Source: Henricia sp. BOLD:AAB3569
Taxonomy: Eukaryota > Echinodermata > Asteroidea > Spinulosida > Echinasteridae
Direction of reading: 5' to 3'
Assembly (NCBI GenBank): GCA_037783545.1
Contig: JBBELK010000060.1
Span: 4,154,001-4,218,000 of the forward strand
Length of the DNA: 64,000 bases
This document shows, one piece after another, positions 54,001-64,000 of the stretch (positions are counted from its first letter, which is position 1; every line of letters begins with the position of its first letter). A program made the translations under genes and the position numbers. The notes beneath the pieces are model-generated. The model did not search any database. It worked only from the letters and a program-made list of their open reading frames with translations, and was not told the DNA's origin.

Positions 54001-57000
54001 GGCTACACTGGGGCTGAACTGTGACCGACCATGCATGATTGTAGGTCCGGTCACACTCACCCCCTAGAAAAAAGGAAATAAAAAAATTGCATTATTATAC
54101 ATGTTGCATTATATAGCTCAACATTTTATACTTGCATGTTTATCAATATAGTAGACTAACCAGCATTTACACCGGAAAAAGAGTTTACCTCATTATAATC
54201 CAGTACACGGCGAGGCTAACTGCAGATATGGAATTAATTGGAAAATATTAATGCATTTACAAATAATGTTATGTTATCTGGATAGGCTTTGGAGATATCG
54301 GGTGGATATAAGGTCAAGAGGAAAACATACCAAAACGTCCACCTCCAGGATGTCCCTGGAGAAAACGAGATTATCTCAAAATGGACAGGTACAAAATAAT
54401 ACCTCTTAATTCGGCCTATGTGTCACCACAACTCCAAATTTCCTACAAATCTGGCTACATATCGTATTTAAAAATTAATATTCTCATGCAGTCCAAATTC
54501 GGACCACGAAAAGAAATAAATTTACCGAATCTTGTAATTCACAAGAACATACGGCTGCAAATACACTTGCGTTTAAAAAGATATTCCAAATAGGATCATT
54601 TGACCCCTAACCAATGTCAAATACTCGATCTGGGCTTGCTAATTCCCAAATGATACGAGTAGGAGACAAGGCTCAAGAGAATAAAATTACCACATCTATA
54701 GTTTTAACCAATACCAGGCATTAACAACATCTTATGCTATTAATAAAAGCCCATGGTCTAAAATTGTAAAAAAACATTTCAGACAAAATTGGATACAACA
54801 AAGAGAAAATTGACAATTGTATAATTACCAACATTTGTGAACTGTATGTTCTAAAATCGTATCCAAAAATGTGTTCGTTCGTTATTTAAAAATAGGTCCG
54901 TCTTATTGATACAATCTGTATAATTATAAAACACCAAGATCAGTTTACTTTTAATAAACTACGCACCATGAATGCACACCAGAACAGGAGTCCTTAAATA
55001 CCCTTCCAGTCCATGTACTTCGAGCACGCCAGAGCCGCAGTCAACAGCCAAAATCTGCAATAACGAAACAATTATTAATGGTAACAATTATCACATTAAT
55101 AATTACAGTCAACTTGGACAATTTACAAAACAGACATCCAACTCCGTCATATACAACACGTAATGGACATTATTTGTAACAACATTAAATATTCAAAGGA
55201 AATATTTGATAAAAATATTAAGGTAAATTAGTTGATGAGTTCCCCTGTCCTGACCAAGAAAATCAAACCACCGCACTTATCCGATTATGTATGCCGTAGT
55301 GCTACAAAGTTCTACAGCACAGCTGTAATGCCCCGCGGGTTGTACCAACTTCTCAGTCCGTCATCCATCCTGGCCAGGAAAAGTGCAAGCTTCATTGGAC
55401 ACAGCTCCTCGGAACTTGGTAGCAGCACTACAACGATGATCTCGTAACAATATGACTGTCTTTTAACAACTTTATTCTATATATTTCCTTTTTTTAAAAG
55501 GATGCGATTATTTTATCAACATATAAACCAAATGTATTTTTGAACACCCACCCTGCCGACTACGCCAATTGTAACCGAGTCGGTGTACAATAAAAATTCA
55601 TGACAACAGAGGGCATTCAAACCAACAGGTATACATTTGATTTATTTAATAAATTTATTTACATCGACACTTCAAGCTAAATTTTATTATCAAATTGCTG
55701 GAGGGTGGTGACACATAGGCCGAATTAAGAGGTATTATTTTGTACCTGTCCATTTTGAGATAATCTCGTTTTCTCCAGGGACATCCTGGAGGTGGACGTT
55801 TTGGTATGTTTTCCTCTTGACCTTATATCCACCCGATATCTCCAAAGCCTATCCAGATAACATAACATTATTTGTAAATGCATTAATATTTTCCAATTAA
55901 TTCCATATCTGCAGTTAGCCTCGCCGTGTACTGGATTATAATGAGGTAAACTCTTTTTCCGGTGTAAATGCTGGTTAGTCTACTATATTGATAAACATGC
56001 AAGTATAAAATGTTGAGCTATATAATGCAACATGTATAATAATGCAATTTTTTTATTTCCTTTTTTCTAGGGGGTGAGTGTGACCGGACCTACAATCATG
56101 CATGGTCGGTCACAGTTCAGCCCCAGTGTAGCCATTTGGTTTTATCTTTTAAAATGCACATACCGATCATTCATTGTTGTTTGTGCCACTACCCTGATTG
56201 CTGGAGGGTGGTGACCATCTTGTGGAATTCTTTTGTATTTTTGGTATGTCCTCCTGATACAATATGTTTTGTTATTTATTATCCACCATGACTGTACACC
56301 AGATATAAGGGAGTGCTACTTGTTGGTCTAGTGAGTTCTTTCTGTCCTGACTGCCCGTGACACTGCCTTTCGGGCTGTGCTTGAGCCGTAGTGCTGCCAA
56401 GTTTCTGCTAGTTGACTGTCATTTAACACTTATAAGCTATACGGTATCGTTTGATAGTGCCGTTTTACAATCCTTTTTAACTTTCTGCATTTGTGAAAGT
56501 ACCTGAGCACATTGAGCTAAACAATTTGATAATACAATTAAGCTTGAAGTGTCGATGTAAATAAATTTATTAAATAAATCAAATGTATACCTGTTGGTTT
56601 GAATGCCCTCTGTTGTCCTGAAATTTTATTGTACACCGACTCGGTTACATGTGTAATTTGTTAACATTATTGCAAGAAGAACAACAATTCACAAGTTGTG
56701 CAAAGTTGCTGTTGGTTTCCTGCCAAAACGTCCACACGCGCTGCGCGCGCCCAAAGGAAACGACAGCTCAAGGCGCACAACCAGGACAAACCAGCCCGAA
56801 CGCTAAGCACGCAAAGAAAGTGGAACCACAGCACAGCAATCGAAACAAAAATCAAGTGATTGACGTTTTTATTTTTGTTTGAGGTCAACCCGAGACGCAT
56901 ACTTAGAGAAAGCAACGTTAGGTTCATCGCGTGCGAAGTGAAACCCGTCAACAAAGCATGACTGAGTTACATGGTTAAAGTCCAAAAGAAATGGCATGTA

Positions 57001-60000
57001 TAGCAGCGAAGCTGCTACCACAATCTCAGATAGTTCTGACTGCCATCCACAAGGCGATTAACACCTGGATCAAAGGCCCAATTACGCCAACACGAATCAA
57101 AACAATGTGTGGCTGTAAAATTGGAAATCAAATTTTTGTGGAAAGCAAGTCAACTTTGTTTCATGAAGCCGCGAAAAATGTCTCGAAGTAGGCTGTACAG
57201 TTGTCAAAAATTGTAGCACCACAATCTCTTGATTGTCTCTTTTTTATTTTGTGAATTAAAGATGAATTTAGAAACACAAGAAAATTGCAATACTCCGACT
57301 TGGATTCGAGCCCAGATCCTTGCCATACATGCCAACTGCTCTACCAACTTAGGTAACAGGGCATCCCGTCGGAGCATGCATCACAGCAATCTCGTGCGTG
57401 CCACTCCTTTCCCAACAATGCACGAAAGGTCATTATTATGAAAATGGGATGGACAATTAGAGATGAATTTAGCAACACGAGATATACATTTTAAAACGCG
57501 ATGCAGCAAAAACCATTGCAAACGGACATTACTGCAATGAACATACAACATGGACCTAAATGGACCACAGCTCTTTTCTCTTCTTTTGTTTTTTGTTTTT
57601 GATTAATTTATTTTTTGATCAAAATTATTATTACAATTTTAAACAAACAACGAAACCGCGCAGTAAATGACAGCCACATTTGTAAGTTCGTTTAGAACCG
57701 GAGAATCCTAGTAAGTCCACTATACATGATACAAACAAGAAAACAAAATTGTTGCTATCGCCTATGTACAAAATTATGAATGCACATGTACATAATTATG
57801 AATGCAATTGAAATAAATTCGTTGGCATACGCCAAGCCTTGCCATGGTAAAGAACAATTAATGCTAGCGTCATGAAGGCAAAAATACATGTACGTGGTAT
57901 ACCTGTACAAACCTGTGGATAACGCTTGAAGAGTGCACATCTTCTTCATTCTATGCTGCAAATTAGAGCAAGCAAAAATAAGTTACTAAAAGCACAAACC
58001 AGCACATTACAAATGGGAGCACGAACTTGAAACGGATGACACGTACACGTACAGACAATTACAGACAGAACATGCATTACAAATGGGAGCACGAACTTGA
58101 AACGGATGACACGTACACGTACAGACAATTACAGACAGAACATGCACGAATAAAAAAAAATACCGGCCGACTACAGCTACAGAAAATTTGCTATAGCCTA
58201 TTAAACTTTACATAACTAAGCATATACCCAGTCTTGTCCTGGAAAAGATCAGTGTGCGTTAGCATAATAATTAGGCAAATTGATGTACATGTACATGTAC
58301 GTGGTATACAAACCTGCGGAGATTGCTTGACTACGATGGAACATCTTCTTTAACCCACGCTGAGAAAGCAAGCTATATAAGAACCTACTGGAAGCAAAAA
58401 CCAGAATACATAGAAAACACAGAATAATGCATATAATTAAGCGAAATAAATCCGCCACCTCCACTCAACAACCCCCGTTGGAGGTCTCCGAACTGAATAG
58501 GATGCAAACCTGTAAGAAATCACAGATTGCGGTAAAGAACGCCTCCGTACTTTCCGTCCAGTGTCCTGTGAAAGTAACGTCAAACATTGAAACCACTATC
58601 CGCCATGCACTGTACAATGCATTGCCTAGACTGGTCACACTGTCATCACCAGTCAACGTCGTGGGCTACATGTGTTAAGGGGCATGCAAACGACCGCATG
58701 GACGGGGAGCAGTCCAAGCCAAGCATTGCCCGCGGGGCACGAAGGCGGCCGGCGCGCGGCTTCAATTAATGAATAGCCAACTGCCACATCGATGTTCAAA
58801 CCATTCAGTTGTCACGTGAGCGCATGCCCATTCACATGTTTTAATTGGTTTGCGCATATTTTTGACAAAAATTAACTGTTTAATAACATAAGTTAGAAAA
58901 CCGAAGATCGGCTGGACCGATCAATAATCCAAAGGGTAGGCAAATCAATACCCAAAACCATCAGCTTGACCTCAAGTGCAAAATGTACATGTTCAAGAAA
59001 TGCGTGGCTTCACTTCTCAAATAGCCAACTGCAAATCTCATCTAGCGCACACACGTGTACAAAGTCAAACCATTAAGTGTCACGTGAGGGCATGCCCATT
59101 CACATGTTTTAATTGGCGTGCGCATATGTTTGACAAAATAAACTGTTAAATAACATAAATTAGAAAAACCGAAGATCGGCTGGACCGATCAATAATCCAT
59201 AGGGTAGGCAAATCAATACCCAAAACCATCAGCTTGACCTCAAGTGCAAAATGTACATGTTCTAGAAAGACGTGGCTTCAATTCTCAAATAGCCAACTGC
59301 AACTGCAAAAATCTCATCTAGAGCACACATGTACAAACATGGTCAAACCATTAAGTGTCACGTGAGCGCATGCCCATACACGGGGTTAGATTGGCGTGCG
59401 CAAATTTCAGGGGGAAATTGGAGGAAAACGAACATTCGGGAAGGGGCGTGGCTTCCATGGGGAGGGGAAGACCACGCACGCAAACTTCAACTTTTCATAG
59501 GATCGTTAAAAACACCACCGTACCATCGTCATCGTGCAAAATGCAATGTCAACAACATTTTAAATAGGCATCACAATAACCCGTTTTGTTTGAAAAAAAT
59601 TACCTTGTTAATAGGTCAACAATGTGGATAATAGAAAAAAGAATCCAGGCAACATCAACCGAAGATGTACACATCCGCTTCGCTACTCGTTGCAGACTCG
59701 GCATGCACAGTACATAGTATACGTGCACTTGCGTGACAACTAGTCTCGCACAATTTTTTTTTTTTGTTTTTTTTTGTTTTTTGCAAAATTACTGAATCAA
59801 TTGAGGGCGCTCGTCAAAAAGTATGGTGTGCAAAAAGGGGGCCAAAACAAAAGTAATAGAAAAAAACACAATATATTGCGGCCGCGGAGCCCACAACAAC
59901 AACAATTCCGCTACAAATTGGTAAAATTCCAGAAATCCGGAAAATTCTCACCCCTGAAATGTTGACACAAATTAACTGTTTAATAACAGAGTTAGAAAAC

Positions 60001-63000
60001 CGAAGATCGGATAGACCGATCAATACTCCCTAGGGTGGGCTAATCAATACCCAAAACCATCAGATTGACTTCCAAAAAAAAAAAAATTGAACATGTTCAG
60101 TAAAAATCTGCGGAAGCGGGAGCAACTTCAAAGACAGCGTGAGCATGAATTGTGCCCTTAACACACCAACATAAACATGGAATGTGAAGCAAATTAAAAA
60201 AAAAACATAGTTTAAATGTAACCACTGTATCCAATAGCAACACGTGGCCGAGTCAATGGGAGCTTGTTTCACACTGGCAAATGGGCGGGGCTCAGGGAAG
60301 GGCGAAAACCTCTCAAAACCCTTGTAGGGAAATAGAGGAAATTCCCTTCCGGCTCCTAGGCAATGCTTTCTCCAAAGCAATGCTTTCTGGCAACCAAGCA
60401 AATTCTCCACGCCCGCCCATCGCCAAGGACAACAATCCCTTAGACTCAATTATTGCATAAGTGCTTCAAATTGTAAACATGTGTGCCACTGTACCAACAT
60501 TGATAAATTCAAAATGACAAATACTCACTCAGCATGCTCAGTACTTGTTTGAAAAAACAACAACATGAGATTTGATCGGAATGAGGGTTAACGTCACAGA
60601 AAATACATTGCCAACACTATAGCCAATACTGTTCCTCGAATCTCGGTACAACTTGAGCACGAGACACCAACGTCCGGCAGTGTCCAAGCCGATGTCCATG
60701 TGTTCTGACGGTCGTTAGCTCATGACCAGGATTCCGACACAATTTCAGTTCGGGACATCTTGAATCATCAGCGTGAATCCTGCAATTTCCCTTCAGCACC
60801 GTCGCTTCCGTCCGTTCCGGTCGGCAAACGCTCCGGGATTCACCCGCTGGAAAGAATGCTGAAATGGGCGACGGTCTCGGCATTTATAGTACCAAATGTC
60901 GTATTAAAGTTCAGCAGGTAGACAAGAACTCCGCCGTATAACTTCCTCAAATCTGTCATCCATTACTCTCGCAGTGCAATACACACGTGCCTCCAAGGGC
61001 GATCAGATTAAGTTCCGGGAAGTTCCGGTCTGCCAGACGACATGTCAATACATGCAGGTACGTACATGTACATGCACGCGGTACAGCAAAATCCTCTCGT
61101 TCAAAATACCCATGGTTTCGTAAGATTTTAGCACCGAGAAATCCGCAAAAGAACCCACTACTTGCACTTGATGAAAAAGACGTTCCCTATTCCGTCCGAT
61201 CATATAAGCATTGTGAGACAATTGTCACAAACAGAGCCAAAAGGCTCGAATTAAAATTCGTTAAAAATTAAGCATGTTAACTCATCCTTGTACGACGACT
61301 TTGTGATTGTTTACGCGCGCGAAATGTTTGGCGGTGCGCGCTGAAAGGCCTGCGGTGATTAGCTGCCCAGAATCTTTCGCATAGTGCCACTGCATATTCA
61401 GTAGGATGGCCCACAGAATGACTTCGCTTGCGTCCGCAAACTCCGGCTGGCAAACCGTGCAGAAACTCGTGTGCAAAATTGGCTTCGAAGGGGAACAAAA
61501 CCGCGCCGAATCCCCGATCAACAATGACAGCGTTCGCTCGGCATAAATAATTGTATCGTCTATGCGGTAAAATGCATTATATAATGTTGTTGTGGTCTGT
61601 CTTTAAAGAACGACCAAACGCACCTTTATTCCCTTATTGAAAAGGAACCCATAAAATAGGCACACCATTCACGAAAGGAGCTAATGCACAATAAAGTTTG
61701 CTCTGGGCTGCTAGATCTGATTCACTGAAACCCAGTGTATACTGTATTCTTAAAAAACGATCAATTGGGGGAAAAAAAAGAAGATCTGGTCTTATGATTT
61801 GCAGATTCGCGTATGGAGTCCGTCGAACCTCATCAACCTCGCTCCCTTTGCGTTGAATGTTTCAGACGTGGTGCAGACGTACTTCGATGACTACTTAGAC
61901 TTCCAATATCCCTTGGATAAACAAGGTATTCCAGAAATATGTAGCGACAATCTGGATTGTTTATATAAGATTATTATTTTCTACCTTCAGTCTTCTTGAG
62001 TTATTTTCATCTTTAGATTTCTTCTTGTAGCCCCTTACCCAGAGTTGCTTTAGCCTTGGGGCGAACCTGCATTTAAAAAAATGGAAAGAAAACAGGCAAT
62101 TTGCAATTGGAAGGGAAAAGGTTGGTGTAGGCCTAATCACTGCACTGCTTAACCGGATAAAGTTTACAAAACGTTGCTTTTTTACGATATCCTTGAAAAT
62201 ATACGGATTGAGAAAGGTAATGAACAGATTTTTACCAATGATGTTTATCGACATTTACACTCTTCAGATCATATTGCTATTCGAGACTTCAGCGCAGGCG
62301 CTATGGAGAACTGGGGTCTGATTACGTACAGAGACAGCCGCCTCCTCTACGGCTTGGAAGCCTCTGTACCTAAAACTTCCATAACATCCGTCATAACACA
62401 CGAATTAGCTCACCAGGTAAATAATTATGCATTAATTTGTTCGCTGCCGAGATTAGTGTCAATGTCCAGATTGTTATCATTAACACCACCGACTTAGCGA
62501 TATCCCACTGAGACATATGACATTGTTTCAACCCTGAAAAAATCACAACCAATCGTTAATAACGCACTTTAATTTTGATAAAAAATAAAATGATCTCTAT
62601 GCTGTTTTCTCCTCTTAATTGGAAATACTGGTTATACATCTGTACTTTTTTTCGAAATCAACACTGAAAACATCACGGCATTTTTCTTCATCGAATCGCA
62701 GACATTTTCGAGTTGATCTCAGATCGTAGCATGCCACCAAGTCTTGCATAATGCATTTCAGGTGCGTTACGCACTTGGAAGGAGTCATTTCTTAATTATG
62801 GTTTCGGCTCCGTACAGTAATTTTGCATGGTACACTTTGCGTACAAACGTAAATATTATATTTGATATGACACCATGTGTACTTTCCTGTGTTCCTACAT
62901 ATCGTCCGATTCCCCGAGACTCCCATGAAATTACGCATGTGCAAACAAAGCGTGGCGTCATTATGTCTTTGGTATATTACCCTTTCGTGTTTTTCTTTAA

Positions 63001-63832
63001 GTGGTTTGGCAACCTCGTAACCATGGAATGGTGGACAGATCTCTGGCTGAACGAAGGGTTTGCTACCTACATGCAGCACGTAGGCTTAAACCTCGTTCAC
63101 CCAGAAATTAAATGGGTGAGTACGAGTTGACATTTATTTGTTTCCTCAATGTTTTAACCTATTAATTTTCTGTAACGTAAAATCACATTATTTTGACAGC
63201 AGTAGTGGCTGAGAAAATCTGGCATTTTTTTTTTATTGTAAGCTATATGAGACACAGAGGGAAGCATCAAGGTGAAATACATACAGTTTTAGAAATACGC
63301 CAATACTAATAGTATTTTTTTGTAATGCGCCAATTTTTAGTAAATTACGAAACTCAGACGAGACATATTTTGGTTTTGCACCTATCGATCGATGCATTCT
63401 GGGCCAGATTTGCACCAAACCAACCATCCAATGGCATGTGCGATATTCGGTTTGCTTGGTACAAAGCGCAAAAGATGGCTGTACCCCGTATGGTCGTTCT
63501 ACACATGCGCATTTCTAACTCCAAATTGGTGTATTCGGGTAAAAAAACAATCAAGACACTTTTATCGCATACCTAAGGTACACCGACTAACAAGAACATC
63601 ATTTCACTCATTTCTACCCATTCACGTACCTTGAAAATCAAGGTACAGCAATATTCCTATGTATTATTTAAAACATTTCTTTATTTTTTTGCAGTCGCAG
63701 AACTTCTACATTGACACAATGGATCGAGCACTCTTGGCGGACAGTCTGGGTTCCGCGCCAGCGATTCGAGAGCCTGTCTATGCTACAAACAAAGACATCA
63801 GTGCCAAATTCTCTACAATATCATATCAAAAG
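50445..63832 (+). CDS. Gene C: M1-family membrane aminopeptidase, 5' part (6 exons, truncated by window end)
   Basis: Coding segments: 50445-51049, 52081-52354, 61805-61925, 62268-62416, 63002-63115, 63695-63832 (467 codons, ending in phase 0). ATG 50445 opens [12 protein letters not shown]-initiated equivalent in B aligns here, and a TATA-like box lies about 85 bp upstream. Membrane helix about 20-44; the stalk is short (about 18 residues). GAMEN 344-348, HELAH 378-382, third zinc ligand E401, Tyr465. All known catalytic residues of the family are present, so this copy looks like the most orthodox enzyme of the three. The exons for the helical domain must lie beyond 64000. Intron 2 is 9.45 kb and holds a 3.2-kb transposable element. 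Confidence 0.9.
51412..51875. mobile_element. Possible nonautonomous DNA element (CAGGGTG termini)
   Basis: CAGGGTGTATCAGAAAAAGG at the left is mirrored by TTTTTTCTGATGTCACCCTG at the right. The terminus resembles the one at 37686. Gene C intron 1. Confidence 0.5.
52081..52354 (+). CDS. Gene C exon 2
   Basis: Residues 202-293, [15 protein letters not shown]. Much closer to gene B than to gene A across the exon. Acceptor TTTACAG. Confidence 0.93.
52815..53060 (+). repeat. Tandem repeat, GGGTAGGCTTATCAATACCC units
   Basis: GGGTAGGC(T/A)TATCAATACCC occurs at least five times along with CTAGTTTACTACAATTGATGAG blocks (period about 65-100 bp). Further copies at 53290-53330 and diverged versions at 58920-60055. 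Confidence 0.85.
53165..53405 (+). repeat. Paired palindromic units (CCATGTTCCGCAGCGGTAC)
   Basis: ATCCATGTTCCGCAGCGGTAC...CAGCGGAAGTG(A/G)ATGTGCT appears twice (53177-53231 and 53346-53391), each weakly palindromic. Confidence 0.75.
53485..54429 (+). repeat. Left 945-bp inverted arm
   Basis: Reverse complement matches 55705-56649 almost base for base over the stretches compared. Confidence 0.9.
54430..55569. other. Centre of the inverted-arm element
   Basis: A+T-rich, with open frames crossing 54381-54593 and at 55232-55447 that match nothing I recognise. No integrase, DDE or reverse-transcriptase motif seen. Confidence 0.5.
55570..55697 (+). repeat. Third partial copy of the arm terminus
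   Basis: Same orientation as the left arm for about 128 bp (TGTAACCGAG... to TTATTATCAAATTG), then stops 7 bp before the right arm. Confidence 0.9.
55705..56649 (-). repeat. Right 945-bp inverted arm
   Basis: Inverted partner of 53485-54429. Confidence 0.9.
56650..57870. other. Gene C intron 2, unidentified part
   Basis: Holds short open frames (56649-56882, 56991-57191) without recognisable family and a tRNA-like piece at 57297-57357. Confidence 0.4.
57297..57357 (-). repeat. tRNA-like (SINE-type) sequence
   Basis: Minus strand reads TTACCTAAGTTGGTAGAGCAG and, after a spacer, TCTGGGCTCGAATCCAAGTC, i.e. A- and B-box-like blocks. Not a convincing functional tRNA. Confidence 0.5.
58005..58144 (+). 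repeat. Two 70-bp tandem units
   Basis: CATTACAAATGGGAGCACGA...CAGACAGAACATG occurs twice back to back. The surrounding 57880-58005 is also loosely repeated at 58290-58405. Confidence 0.9.
58896..60062 (+). repeat. Interrupted tandem array (CCGAAGATCGGCTGGACCGA units)
   Basis: Units starting GAAAACCGAAGATCGG at about 58896, 59163 and 59996 (first period about 267 bp) share GTAGGCAAATCAATACCC, CAAAACCATCAG and CACGTGAG(C/G)GCATGCCCAT. Related to the repeat at 52815-53060. Confidence 0.8.
59752..59781 (+). repeat. Poly-T tract
   Basis: T-rich run with single G interruptions. Confidence 0.85.
60070..61804. other. Gene C intron 2, 3' part
   Basis: Several open frames (60060-60449 minus, 60617-60883 minus, 60987-61271 plus, 61277-61498 minus) in slightly more G+C-rich DNA. 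None matches a family I recognise; likely decayed repeats. Confidence 0.4.
61805..61925 (+). CDS. Gene C exon 3
   Basis: Residues 294-333, [19 protein letters not shown]. Separated from exon 2 by 9.45 kb. 121 nt as in A and B. Confidence 0.92.
62268..62416 (+). CDS. Gene C exon 4: GAMEN and HELAH
   Basis: Residues 334-383: [11 protein letters not shown] and HELAHQ, both canonical. Confidence 0.94.
63002..63115 (+). CDS. Gene C exon 5: third zinc ligand
   Basis: Residues 384-421, [20 protein letters not shown]; Glu401 is the third ligand. Donor GTGAGT. Confidence 0.94.
63695..63832 (+). CDS. Gene C exon 6
   Basis: Residues 422-467, ending ISYQK with the conserved Tyr465. 138 nt as in gene A. 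Confidence 0.9.
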
Positions 63833-64000
63833 GTGGGAACAAGTCTCAATATTTAGTTCTATTACTACCGACAGCGTACACCCAAGTTAACTAGGATGAT
63901 AATATTGTGAGGTTGCAGTCCTTTCATCGCACGTCGCATCATTTACAATACTGCAGTGCAGCCCGCACGCAGTATACTCTGTAATGGCTGGTGTCCGGCC

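Larger units (their letters stand above)
53485..56649. mobile_element. 3.2-kb element with two 945-bp inverted arms
   Basis: Starts TGTAACCGAGTCGGTGTAC and ends with its complement; TGTG flanks both sides (53481-53484, 56650-56653). Arms 53485-54429 and 55705-56649 are nearly identical by eye. The 1.27-kb centre has no recognisable protein. A third partial terminus (about 128 bp) lies at 55570-55697. Class uncertain: the TGTAA end and 4-bp duplication fit Ginger-type DNA transposons or a rearranged LTR element. Confidence 0.85.
61926..64000. other. Gene C introns 3 to 6
   Basis: Outside exons 4-6 no repeats or genes are recognised. Intron 6 runs off the window. Confidence 0.6.

Noticed and set aside
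60987-61271. 94-residue open frame in gene C intron 2
   Set aside because: Basic, low-information translation in repeat-rich DNA; no family recognised.

Overview
This window is animal genomic DNA: intron-rich, about 60% A+T, with clean GT..AG introns of roughly 0.1 to 9.5 kb, and dense with short transposon-derived repeats. Nothing in it looks bacterial. The repeat content (Harbinger, Tc1, LINE and tRNA-derived fragments) and the recurring 8-base palindrome TAGGCCTA suggest a marine invertebrate, perhaps an echinoderm, hemichordate or lancelet. That taxonomic guess is inference.

The only clear host genes are three tandem paralogues on the + strand. Each encodes a type II membrane metallo-aminopeptidase of family M1 (aminopeptidase N / glutamyl aminopeptidase type). 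Gene A (251-20116) has 17 coding exons and encodes 1029 residues. Gene B (27075-46798) has 17 coding exons at homologous positions and phases and encodes 1001 residues, but its start codon appears to have mutated to GTG. Gene C starts at 50445, and its first six exons (467 residues) lie in the window before the sequence ends in intron 6. The exons were assembled by splice sites and by comparing the three copies. The joined lengths of A and B are exact multiples of three with no internal stop seen. Each product has a short cytoplasmic tail, one membrane anchor, an extracellular stalk, an N-terminal beta domain, a GXMEN/HEXXH...E catalytic domain (split by introns 4 and 5) and, in A and B, the long C-terminal helical domain. 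They would trim N-terminal residues from peptides at the cell surface. A and C keep the GAMEN substrate-binding motif; B reads D-G-M-E-N. Exon 1 of C is about 95% identical to A over 206 bp, whereas exon 2 of C resembles B, which suggests gene conversion within the cluster.

The introns and the two intergenic gaps (20117-27074 and 46799-50444) are mostly repeats. They include a 1.2-kb palindromic Harbinger-type element with a transposase stub; a Tc1-type element whose internal deletion leaves an open frame; a 3.2-kb element with two 945-bp nearly identical inverted arms and a 4-bp target duplication; a second Harbinger-like element rich in AGCAATTGC words; a region packed with GCATTCGAA words; a tandem dimer carrying a TTAA-flanked insertion; decayed Ty3/Gypsy integrase and LINE reverse transcriptase pieces; tRNA-derived SINE-like copies; and several families of small palindromic MITEs that recur in more than one gene of the cluster.

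No wholly new biochemical system is evident. The most interesting observations are the divergence of gene B (start codon and GXMEN motif), the conversion mosaic, and the young 945-bp inverted-arm element in intron 2 of gene C.
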